Assembly: GCA_003568945.1 (NCBI GenBank)
Contig: BDIP01000097.1
Location: 3,903-31,866, forward strand
DNA: 27,964 bases
DNA from: Kipferlia bialata
Taxonomy: Eukaryota; Fornicata
Direction of reading: 5' to 3'
Shown here piece after piece: positions 1 to 12,100 of the stretch. How positions within the stretch are numbered: the first letter of the stretch is position 1; every line of letters begins with the position of its first letter. A model generated the notes under the pieces. It did no database searches and was not told the DNA's origin. It was given only the letters and a program-made list of their open reading frames with translations. A program made the position numbers and the translations under genes.

Positions 1-117
1 ACCCTGTCTGCCCACTGTGGCACTGGGTATACATATACATACATGCATACTCATACCTATATATATAACACTTGTATCTAACTGCACTCACCCTGTCTGC
101 CCACTGTGGCACTGGGT
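1..117 (-). repeat. 28-bp perfect direct repeat (1-28 and 90-117), exon end copied 89 bp downstream
   Basis: Positions 1-28 and 90-117 are identical (ACCCTGTCTGCCCACTGTGG...). The copy at 90-117 is the end of the exon encoding KHPVPQWADR plus its donor (AGG|GTGAGTGC). The copy at 1-28 lies at the far side of the following intron, preceded by TATACCCAG. Confidence 0.9.
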
Positions 118-3100
118 GTTTGTACAGGAAGTAGCATATGTCGGCATGGGACAGCACAGACTGGGTGGAGTCAAGGGTCTCTGGGGGGTCAGTCGGAGGG
201 GATATACATGAAGGAATATGAGAGTAGACCACTTTCCATGGTACTTAGATGTTCATACAACACACACTTGCACGTACCTAGCACACAGTATGATGCGTCG
301 TCGAGGTCTGCACCTCCAGTCCTGCCCCTACCCCCACCCCGGGATAGGGTGCCTGACTGAGACACCTCTCCCTGCACATACAGTCTGTGTCTATGGTGGG
401 GGTGGGACAGGGAGAGGGGCTGCAGACGCCGCAGGGTGTCTCTCATCTCCTCAAGTGCACTGGGGGGTTAGTGTATCTGGGGAGACAGGATGACACACAG
501 ACAATCCTCCATCCACTCAGCATACCTAGGCACGTGCAGTGTGTCCTGCAGGGATATGACAGACAGGACATCCCTAGAGGCACACCGGAGGGGGTCGACC
601 TGGGGTCAGGGTTCTTCTACACACATACACCAATATCCAATCCATAGTGCTGTAAACATACACCCACACCCACCTTGTACATCCCGCCCTGCGTGTGTGC
701 CAGGGATAGCAGGGCATCACTGGGCATGTCAGACCCCGGTTGGCATGTCACCATGCCCCTGGATGCCTCTGCCCCTGGAGCCACTGTGAGTGCTGCTATG
801 TCATTGGACACAGCCGAGGCATGCAGGGTGGGGGAGTCGGGGTACAGCAGACCTGGGGGGGTGAGGAGAGGAGGAGACACAGTAGATGATAACAACTGTA
901 TACACCCCCCACCTATGTGCACCGTCTCTATGGCCTCTGCCACATGCTCCATACATGCAGCCAGGTGTCTCTCCCCGTGCTTGTCCTTCCTCTTGGCCTT
1001 GGTCCTGGGGTGGGTATTGATGAAAATGAGAACAGGACTGATCGTTAAAAATGATACATCACAAATACCAGCATATACATGATGAGCATGAGTCCATAGA
1101 TGTGTACCACCGTTGGTTCTCTATGTACTGTATGTATACCTTGCAGCCGAGGCCGTTGAGTACTCACTGCCTCGGGAGCTTCTGGGGGGTAAGTTCCTGG
1201 CTACACATATGTACACGGTAACGAGAGTGTGATGATTTCGACACAACTTTGCATTTGTTCCTTGAACACTCGACACCCACCTGCATACACTGCCGCTGAC
1301 ACTGCCGTTGACACTACCAGCCACGGAGCCTCTGTCCCTGTGACTATCCATGGCACTGTACTGGGGTGAGGAGGGTAGAGTGATGTAACAGGTATAGTGC
1401 TTGCACAACACAGATGTATTCATACCCGTACCCCGTACTGCTGGTGTGACACCCTAGAGACATAGGATGCATTGGAGGGGGCCCTGGAGGCAGCGGAGGG
1501 CGCAATGCTCCTGATGGTAAGTGGGTATATAAGAGTACATGTAATAGAGTAATGGTGTGAGAGTGCACCGTACCTCCCCCCTCCTATTGACTGGTCCACC
1601 CTGCTTCTACTGACAGAGCCTCTGGACAGACCTGGCGTGAGGGTGGGTACATATACACACCCATAAATTTGCATATATACCCACACACTGTACCTGTGCG
1701 TTGTGACTGGGGGTTCCCCCTCTCTCTCTGCCTCACCCTTAGCATGTCTGTGGCCAATAGACCGGACAGGGGAGTGGCACTGGGGTGAGGTGGTGGGGTA
1801 GGTAGGTAAATGAATGTAATACGCGTGACCGCATATATCTCCATACCCTGGCAGTTCCACTTGGCATGGTATGATGTGGGAGGCAGGGCCTGTGGTACAC
1901 ACAGTGTCGGCTAAGGCTCTCAGGAACCTCCTAGACACCAGTCTATGCATGGGGGGGGAGGCAACTGGGGATGAGAGAAGGAGAGAGACATGGTAGCATA
2001 CAGATAATACTATCTAGTATAGATAGACCCCCACCTGTCATGAATCTGTCTAGGGATATGGATATTTGTGCACATATACAGATATCAATATCAACATACA
2101 CATATACATATATCAACATCTACACACCTGTCATGAACCTGTCTGTCCATGTGAGTGCCCCCCCTATGCACAAGGGATGTCTGATCAGGCCATTCAGCAC
2201 AGAGGGGTCGAGGGAGGCCTGGTGGGAGAGGTGGGGGTAAGCTTGTCAAGGGATATACTGAACACTATACATAGAAACTGCCACAGTACCTGCCCGACTA
2301 TCCTGACGTCCCCTGCTCTGGACAGGTGTGACCCTGACCCCCTGGGTGCCATGCCCCGGGTGGGGTGGGGGCCAAGTCTGGGGGTGGGGGGCGATAGAAT
2401 AACAATAGAAGCAAACCTACGACTAAAAAGTATAGATGCCGATATACGACTCAATAGCATGAGAGGCATGCATGTCATAGCATGCCATGTATACTCAGTC
2501 CCACCTCTCCTTAGGTCCACTCATCTTGGATACCAGGGGCTGGTCAAACACATGGTTCGCATCCTGGGGTGGGGAATAAAGCATATACACATATTGAGAA
2601 GTGCATCAGTTCAATATACTGCAGCAAACTGTAGTGCACCACGGCCCAAATAGTAAATATCAATACCAACACCCATGACCACACCCACCTGGCCGTAGTG
2701 CACCATGCATCTACTCAGAGTGGCTATCTGTCTCACACTCAGGTCGATGCAGATGTTGCTCTCGATGCCAGAGCACAGACGGCCTGAGAGTGAGACACAG
2801 TGTTACAAACATAAACAAGGGTAGGGAAGAATGTATATATAGTAGCAGCTGTCTCACCTGTGGCGTGGAATGGCCTCTGTACAAATGTCATCAGGAGCCC
2901 TGTCAGCACCCGTCTCATGCTGGGGGTGGGTCACGGTAGGGACTATGTATAATGATGCTTGTTCCGGTCTGTATATGACGCCATAAGGTCTGTCGAGAAT
3001 ATCAGTCTGTATGTATCACGTACGCTATGCTGAATGCTGGGCTGACAAACACCGGGACAGAGGGGGAGGGGCTCTGAGGGTGAGGGTGTGTGGAGCATTG

Positions 3101-6100
3101 TATACAACAATATACTCCCAGTGCAGAGGAACGCAGACCTATCTCCACCTGGTATAGAGCGAAATCCACACACACATATACTGATACATATCCACTGTAT
3201 ATCCACACACACACCCCCGTGCCTGTGTGGTGGGATGTCCTGACAGAGCACTGAGTACAGGCTGTGGTATCTTGTGGGATGCTGTCTGTATGGGGGATGA
3301 CTCACAGGGGATGCATAGTCTGGACACACTCCTGATATGTAAGGGGAGGGGTCGTAGAGTGGATGAATGTATCATATATAGCATAGTGTATGAGTGGGAA
3401 CCGTGGCGACACATGAACACAACTACATGAGCATATGCCCCCACCTGTGAATGAGCCAGTTGGCCAGGGGTCTGTTGGCTGTCTCGGCATGTCTTGGGAT
3501 CAGGACAACGATCTTGCTGGGGGTGAGAAGTGGAGAAAGGTCGGATCATCCCAACATCTGATACGTATGATGTGATATGGTGACAGCCTACCTCGGCGAG
3601 TGGAAGAGAGGGTCTGTAACCCTCCTGTGCTTGATGGACTCCCAGTCCACTATCGACACCCTGGGGTGAGACAGGCGTAAATGTATGGTCATACAGAGGA
3701 GGTATATACATACACCCAGTCCCGTACCTGTCAGGGGGCATGTCCCTGTAGAGACCTCTCAGGGGCTGATGGCCGCACTGGGGTAAGGGGTGAGGCATAG
3801 ACACAAACACAAACACACATGGATGGGATAAGACAATGAGAAGTATCCATCCCCATACCAATGTGAGTGCCCGTGAGAGGTGCTTCCCCCCGTACAAGTA
3901 CTCTGGGTGTGTGATGACACCCACACTCTCGGGGAGTGTGCTAGACACCACAGCCTCCACCACAGACACCACGTCCACCTGGCCCTTGGGTATACCCCTA
4001 GACAGAGCAGTCTGGCACTGCGAGATCTGGGGGTCAAGGGGTACTCACAATGTGTACAGCCAACTACCCAATGCACAAAGCTAAGATGCTGCGGGATGAA
4101 GCTTTCATACCTGGTGCCTAGCCGTTGTGTCCAGCACTCCCTGCATATAGACACCACTCGACATGGCACGGACCCAGGCACCTGGGGGTGAGACAGGGAA
4201 GGGGGTGGGGATGAGTGTTAACAATTATACATTCACCAATATACGGACAAAATACAGGTATACACCCACCCACCTATGGATATGAGTGCCGCGGGGGGGT
4301 TCAGACAGCACAGCACGGCATAGTGCAGAAGCAGGGTCCTGGGGGTAGGGGGGGAGAGAGAGATAGACTCATAAGATAGAGGGACTGTATGGAAAATGCG
4401 ATTGAGAAAAGTTGGAAAGAGTTAACTGCACTCACTTGTCACATACTGCTGTACCGAGTACCGACGGCAGCCTGAAGCGCTTCTTGACGTCCCTGCCCCC
4501 CAGGACAGATGGTCTCTGCTGGGCACTAAGGAGGGAGGAGAGGAGACACAGACCTGGGGTGGGGGGGGGAGTGTGTGTGTATATATAACAATAACATACA
4601 TACATATATAGTCAACACAGCATTCTGCCCCACCTGCGTCTGGGTGGCACACCAGCATGACTGCATCGCCAAAGGCAGAGTCAGAGGTCAGAAGGGCCTC
4701 AGTCAGGCCTAGGGTGAGGGGGAGGGTATGGGTGATATATACATTGTCATGGTATGGCATAATATGACTCCACCCACCCCTGATGTCTGGTGCCGCTGCC
4801 TCCAGCATCACCACTCTCTCTAGGGCCTGTCTCAGCTGGGGGTACTTGGTGAGGGACACAGACCTGGGGTCAGGGTGGAAGGTATACACAACGGAATGTA
4901 TATATATATATATCCTCCCACCCCCACCTTGTCTGCGTCAGTGCCATGAGGCTATCTAGCCTAGCACTGTCTGTACTTGCCATAGTCTCCAGGGCATCCC
5001 ACGCTGCACCGGCCACAAGCTGGGGGTGGGAGGGGGTATGTAGAGGGGGATGTCATATATATAGAGTAGTAAATACTATGCGAAGGGGTTGTATCATAGT
5101 CACGCATACCAATACACATCCCCGTACCATTGTGGCCGCTGCCGTCCCCTTGTGGATAGACCCAGAGCATGTGCATAGTACAGTGTCCAGAAGCAGCATA
5201 AGGACCTGCGTCTGCCCCAGGTCGTGTAGACAGTTGGGCTCTGCAGTGTCTGCGATGAGGCGCCCACAGGCCTTGTGGAACAGACGGTGCATCGTTTCCT
5301 GGGGTGAGGGGCGTATAGGTAAGAGAAGATGTCACAAAATCCATAGAGGTAAATGATATATTCAGTGAGTAGTACAAAGACCAACCAACAATGGTACACA
5401 CCCCCACCTGGCATATTGAGCTGTACCCATGTTCCTGCACATGCTCCTCTAACACTGTCTCCAGATGGTCCATCTGGCTGGGGATGGATGCAACATCAAC
5501 AAGGAGGGGGGCAGGGAAGACAGACATCTGGGGTGGGGGGGGGGGGGATTGTTGATATACACGCTATGATACATTCCAATGCGTCACACTCAGCTAAACA
5601 TATAGCTCTTGTATATCGGATAGGATAATCGGATATTTGAGTTCTGGAATATCAAATCTTACTTCTGACCATATTGCATATGTATCACGCACCTGGTCCT
5701 GTATCATGTGGACAGGCAGGGTCAGACCGAAGTCTACACCAGGCCTTGCCCACATATCAGCCACGTGGTGGTAGTGGGCCTGGGGTGAGGGGGATAGGAT
5801 GGCCATAGTGTAGATGGTAGAGAGCAAACATTGACTGAGATATTCTGCGTCAATACACTTCCGTAATACATAGCATGTCTTGGTGTAGACGCACCTCGAG
5901 GTCCTCTGCCACGCCCAGTATCTCTGCCCCTCTCTGCAGTATGGACACAGAGGCAGGGGAGGGAGGGGTGCTCACAAGGGCTGGGGGGTTAGGGGAGATA
6001 CCGGTTGTTACCATCAATCAAGGAACACTCAAGTATTCAAACATAGTGATACAATGACCCTAGATGTTGGTACTCACACACACCCATCCCGTACCTGCTG

Positions 6101-9100
6101 TGAGCTGTCCGACCCTGTCCCAGTACATGTCCTCCTGATGGTAGGCAGAGGCCTCAACTAGGGCAGCCTGGGGGGTGAGGGGGGGGGGGTATTTGTATGT
6201 ATTGTACTGTGAGTATATCAATTGCATTCCATACCTGATGCAGTGGCCCTGTATCTGACTCTCCAGAGGCCCTCTCTAGTACATCTGACGGGTGAGGGTG
6301 GGTGTATAAGACAGGATGGGAACATATATATATATATATCTACTAACACCCTCCCCCACCTAGTATCTGCACTGTGAGTGTGGGGTGCACAGGGGTACAG
6401 TCCAGCAGACTGACGCAGGGGTGGAAGAGGGATGGGTCAAGAGTGAGGTACATCCTCATCTTGTGGATGGGGTGCCGCAGCCTCACCACATAGTGCCTGT
6501 TCTGGTGGGTGAGTGATGAGTGATAGTGTATGGTGTATGAAATATGTATACACTAAGCCACCTGGAATGTGAGCACTTGCCCTGCCCTCGTGTCCCTGGC
6601 CATGTAGTGGTGGGTCATGCCTGTCAGGAAGGGGCGACACAGGGGGTGGGGCCTGCCGCTACTGCTGCAGATGCACATGGAGGTGCCAGCCTCCAGGGCC
6701 TAGATGGTGAGGGGCATGTATTTATGTACATTCACAGATATCAGTATCACATGACACTACAGTGACTAGACACTCCCCTATACTAACACCATCTCCATAC
6801 CTTGACCGCAGTGGGGTAGAACATGCTGGGGGGCAGGTCGATGTCCAGCACCTGCATGGGACACCTGGGGGTGGGTCACAAAAGGGTATAGTATAGGTAT
6901 GAGGTGTTGCAATACACCCCCGTACCTATGTTGCGCCGCCTCCACCAGGGCTCTGTTCTCCTGTGCACTCTTGTCAGCAGATAGGTGGGTCAGCAGACCA
7001 GCCCTCCACATGTCCACACACCTCGCCACAGTCACACCCTCACCCTCATCATAGGCTAGGAAGGGCACGCTGGGGTTGGCGGGAGAGGAGGTGGGGGTCA
7101 TATTCATACCATTCGATAACATATGACAAGTATGGTGCATATCTCATACCTGTTTTGGCAGTGCACACTCCCAAAGCATGCCCTGACGCATGACAGTAGA
7201 GCAGAGTCGGAGGGGGGTAGGGCACCTGCATACAACCACAGGAAGGGGGTGGCGTGGAGGGTGTCGGGCAGAAGGAAGTGGAACCTGGGGGTGGAGGAGG
7301 GATGTGAGGAACATTTATCGTGTAGGTATGAGGAGGTATATGAACAGAGTCAGAAGTGTACCAACTATCCTACTCCGTGATTACCTACTGGTCAGAGCAC
7401 ACACGAACAGGGACACTGATACCGACACCCCGTGCATGTCTTCTAGGCCACACCAGCGCTGGATCTGGGGGGTCAGGGTGTGTGAACAATACTACATAAC
7501 ACATGACACACATCAATAGCAGCTGCACACACTCTGAGAGGTAGACACACATTATAGCAAAGACATAAGGATGCACATCGTATTCACTCCCCACCCACCT
7601 TCGCCTTGAGGTCATTGAACTCGGGCTCTGCCTCAGCATTGGACCAGAACTGCTGGGGGGTCAGATGCAGTGTATATTTGAATGTATACGAATACACATA
7701 GTTGGTACTACACGATGCCGAACCTCTGTATACAAGTAGAGCAGTCCTATGTTGGCCCCCCTCACTATGACGTCTCTCTGCTCCTCCTCGTCTGTCTCGT
7801 CATGCGGCATGTGCTTGGCAATGCCAGCCTGGGGTAAGTAATGTAATGAAGGTACATTACAGAAATGTACCATACAGTTACAAGTACTGATGTAGACAGG
7901 TATGTACCCACCTTGATATTGGCCAGATGGGATAGGGCCGTCTCCCTGGTCTCCTGGGGCACATGGTCCCCAGACAGGTAGGCCTCATGGCTGGGGGTTG
8001 GGATAGGCAGTTGACATAATAGTAGTAATGTATAAAGAAGAAATAAGAGTCATGACATCTAAACCACATCTGGTAGACTCTAGTGTGCACGGCATATCCA
8101 CCCCCACCTCTCCAATGCACCGAGGGCAGATGTCAGTTCCTCTCTCTGGGTGTGGTCCCTTCTGTAGTACCTGGGGTGGGATAAGATACAGAGAGACATC
8201 GGTGTATACACGGCAGAGACTATCAACCTCCAGGTACTAGTGAGTATAGAGATGGAAGACAATACTCATACTTCAAGTATATGTATATACACTAGTGACC
8301 ACCACGTACCCTTCCATCGCACTCATTGCGAACGAGACATACTTGTCAAATTCGGGTGTGACCTCTGGGTGTAGGTGACACACGGCTGAGAACATACCAG
8401 CCACATGCCTGATGAACACCTGGAGAGGTAGAGAAGGGTGGTGCAGGTACGTAGTATATACTCTACACATATGACAGAATACCATACCTTGAACAGACTG
8501 GGCTTGAGAGTGCCGCTGCCTCCGTACCGCTTCTGTAGGTACCTAGGAGGTCAGAGGGAGGAGGATGGGGATAGTGGATACACAGGGGATTAACCATGAT
8601 ATGCACATGCTTACATACATCCATACATATAAATCTATATACACCCACCTGTACACCGGTGGACATGCATCGAGTAGGGAGCACATGGGGGAGGGGTAGG
8701 AGGTGTTGCAGTTGGCTCTAAGATGGGGCTCTGGGGGCTGGTGGGTGGTGACTATCACGGCCTGGGGGTGAGGGTGGGAAGGGCGGGACAAACAGCATCG
8801 ATACATCTTCTTCAGACTACGGTTGAGACTACTGACTACCGTACCAGGTGTTGTGCCCTCTTCATCATAGTCACTGTTAATGCAGTATCATAGTCACTAT
8901 TAATGTCACAATGACTAAGTGTATACATATATACATCCCCCCCACCAGGTGCTGTGCCATCTTCATGGTGAGTGTGCCAGAGTCAGGCTGGGGCAGGGGG
9001 TACTTCTCACCTACAGTAAGGGGGATCTCGAAAGCCTATATATAGAGAGACGTATACATCACATACCAAGTGCCATGTAGAGCTGGCCGAGGGCCGCCCT

Positions 9101-12100
9101 TGAGAACACCGGTGGCACTATGCCTGTCTGGAATGCTATGACGGTCTGGGCTAGGAGGGACGAGGAGGCCAGCATCTCACCTGGGGGTGAGGGAGAGATG
9201 GAAGGTGTAGTAATTGATTAGCCAATGATCATAATGTGTCACCTAATCCATGCAACACGACCTGGTATGTGGAGTATGAATATAGTAACCAGAGTACCAT
9301 ATATGTATGTACACACATCACCCCACCTGGAATGTGGAGGACGACCCTTGAGAAGAGTGTCCTGTCGCTCTGGTACTTGGAGGAGAGGGGACTGTTGACG
9401 TCACCGTGGGGGAACACCTTGTAGGGGGGGACACACACCTCAGTGGCCACACCTGACCTGGGGGTGAGAGGGTACGGAGGGTATGTATACAGCGTTCCAT
9501 GCACTGCTCCCATATAATGATATGCCATGTATGGTGTATTACAGGTATGTCCTACCTCGAGTGGTTGACCAGGGGCAGTGCCATCTGGACTGGTAGTCCA
9601 CAGGACAGGATGATGGACAGACGCACAAGGGCTGCTATTCTATCCTCCAGGGAGGGGAGGTGTAGAGCGGTCCACACAACATCCTAGGGTGGGAATACCA
9701 AAGCTCATATACGTGATATACCAAGAACATATGTACGTCTGTACACATACACCCCCCTACCTGAATTGGCGACTCGTGTGACTCTGCTATCCCCAGGCCC
9801 CTCCTGAGTGTGTCCATGTCTATCACCAGCCTGGGCAGGTATCTCTCGTGCTGTGACCCAAAGAAGGACTGGCTGGACATACTTGTCACAGACGTGTGGT
9901 CTGTCACAGACGTGGCTGCCGTGTAGTTGCTGCCAAGGCTCTGACTGCTCCTCAGGGACCCCTGGGACGTCGTGTCCCAGTTCCTGTCAGCCCTCACGAG
10001 ACTCGCAGAGGGACCGTCACTGGGGGTGAGACAAGGGGTAAATAGGGAGATGTATAGTACAGGGTCGCATATATAGATAGTGCAGGCTGGAAGTCAATGC
10101 TTTACTTGAACACCCACCTCCCGGCCTGCATCATCAGAGAGTTGGTGTGGAGTGCGGCCTTTCTGATGGAGTTGGACTGTCTCTGGAACCCAGACGAGGC
10201 CATGTGGGTCAGGTTGACTGTACAGTGCAGGGTCTTGAACAGGAGCTGGGCTGAGGGGTACACGTCAGCGGTGTCCTGGGTGTGAGGATACGGGGTAAGA
10301 GGATATACCATTTGGGTATGGGAGGATTCAGTGGAATCCTTCTCTGTCATCTTGATGCTCTATATATGTATTGAGGTATACAATTACAGGTATCGATCCA
10401 CTATACCACCCACCTTATCCAGCAGTGCCAGACACATAGTAGGCACTACCAACTCCCTGAGGCCTGAGGTCAGACCCACGTCCTCCACTGTGTTGGCCAC
10501 TGTGTTGTTGACAGCCAGCCAGCACTCAGTCTGCACAGCAGTCCTGGGGTAAGGAAAGAAACCATGTTGACATTGCAATATGATACCCACCTGAGCACGT
10601 TGGGCACGATGTCTGGGTGTGTGGTCTCTAGGTCTGAGAGTACATTGGTCAAGGGGTACTGGTGCTTGAGAAGAGGGGAGAAACAGTCCGTGACCCGGTA
10701 CACGCTGTTGGAGGCAGGTGCCTGGGGTGAGAAGATCACGAAGGAGAATAGAAACTCACCAAAGGAGTATTGTGATTTGGCAGAGAATAAACAATAGTGC
10801 GTACCCCCGGCCCACTCATGAGGCCTGAGAGGATGTCTGTCCTGCCCCTTCTGTCTGTGGGAGACACCCTGTGCTTGAGTAGATAGGCCTCGTCCTGGGG
10901 TCAGGAGAGGGGGGGGGGGGTTGGGATGCAGTGATGATGTGTACATTTGAGTGATGGCAACACTGTCGTATATACCTCGCTATGTGTGAGGCCCAGCTCC
11001 TCAAAGTGGTCGAAGCATGCCTTGGCCTCCATCCTCTGCCGCGGGGTGAGGGCCTCCCCAACACACCTGGGCATGAGACACACATAGACAGGGGTTAATA
11101 CGGGAGTACACACACACACATGCCTCTCTTACCTAGTTGTAGCCATGAGTAGAACGGCCGGAGAGGCATAGTACAGCGTGTCAGCTGTGCGGGTGGCCAG
11201 AAGACCAAGCCTAGAGGGTGAGACATGGGGTGTACACAAACGATGATATCATTTGGATATCATAAACCCATAGCACAGCCGTATTTATCTGCCATATCGG
11301 TATGATACCTCCGCATACTATCCATAATGGCCAGGGGAGACAGGTCGAGACAGTCTGCCAGACGGATCAAGGCCTGGGAGTCAGACAAGGTCATGGGTGA
11401 CAAATGGCAGAGAAAGAAGCCCTTCTGTGAGTGTGAAAGTGATATCCATACAGTACGTACCGTGAGCAGAGCTGCCCTGAGTCCCTCAGGTGCAGTTGGC
11501 CTTAGGGGCACTGACTCAAACAGTGTCTGCAGCATAGCCATGTCAACCAGCTGGTCAGCGTTGAACACAAAGGCATAGGAGGGTAGGATGTGACAGGCTG
11601 CCTGGTCACCCGTGTCCCCATCGTCCTCTGCAGCACTGCCCCCTGACTCTGTGTCTATGAGCGTGGTGGCCTCACTGTCTGACATGGTCTCATGGGTCTC
11701 GCCATCATCGTCAGACACCATCTGGGGGGTGGGGGGGGGATTAGGGACTAACATATATGCACACACGAGGAAATATCGACGCAGAGACATCTAGAGCATT
11801 AGTATACATCCATGCCCTCACCTGGAAGTGTGTCTCACAGACCAGGGATATGCCCTCCAGCCCCACCCTCCTGGAGCTGCAACAGAGACCATCGTCCTGA
11901 ACATAAGGGGGAGTAACAACCACATAGTATCAGAGGATATAGAGTGTAAGGGAAAGATATCCCCAAGACTGATTTCCCCACACCATCCCGCACCTGCTCC
12001 ACCTCCAGCATATCCTGTGCATTGTCCCTGCCTATGTAGTGGAGACCATCCCCCACACCCACGGACAGGTCAGCCACACACCTGGGGTGTCAGAAGGTTT

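Larger units (their letters stand above)
1..3777 (-). other. C-terminal domain of the dynein-like protein, cut by the left edge
   Basis: About 19 exons. The exon at 92-180, with the one before it, reads LETLDSTQSVLSHADICYFL then YKHPVPQWADR. This matches the dynein C-terminal pattern '.L..al.G.v.ms..le.l...L..g.VP..W'. It is preceded by ALEEMRDTLRRLQPLS (right edge near 468), the usual 'aL..l...l..L' helix. A Ser/Gly/Arg-rich insertion, absent from ordinary dyneins, occupies about 1,150-1,640 (for example RGSVAGSVNGSVSGSV and SSRGSEYSTASAAR). By comparison with the family, roughly 200-300 more residues and the stop codon should lie left of position 1. Confidence 0.65.

Noticed and set aside
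675-1082. Long plus-strand open frames such as this one across the left half of the window
   Set aside because: They run antisense to minus-strand exons whose splice sites and dynein motifs are consistent. They are shadows caused by biased codon composition.
3002-3214. Possible extra exon or nested gene in the 525-nt intron
   Set aside because: There is no standard acceptor or donor, and direct joining of the flanking exons already keeps phase.
8866-8880. Mutually exclusive exon pair with the MKMAQHL exon
   Set aside because: The 29-nt copy does not keep frame with the next exon (phase 0), so a simple mutually exclusive exon does not work. It is reported as a ghost or poison exon instead.
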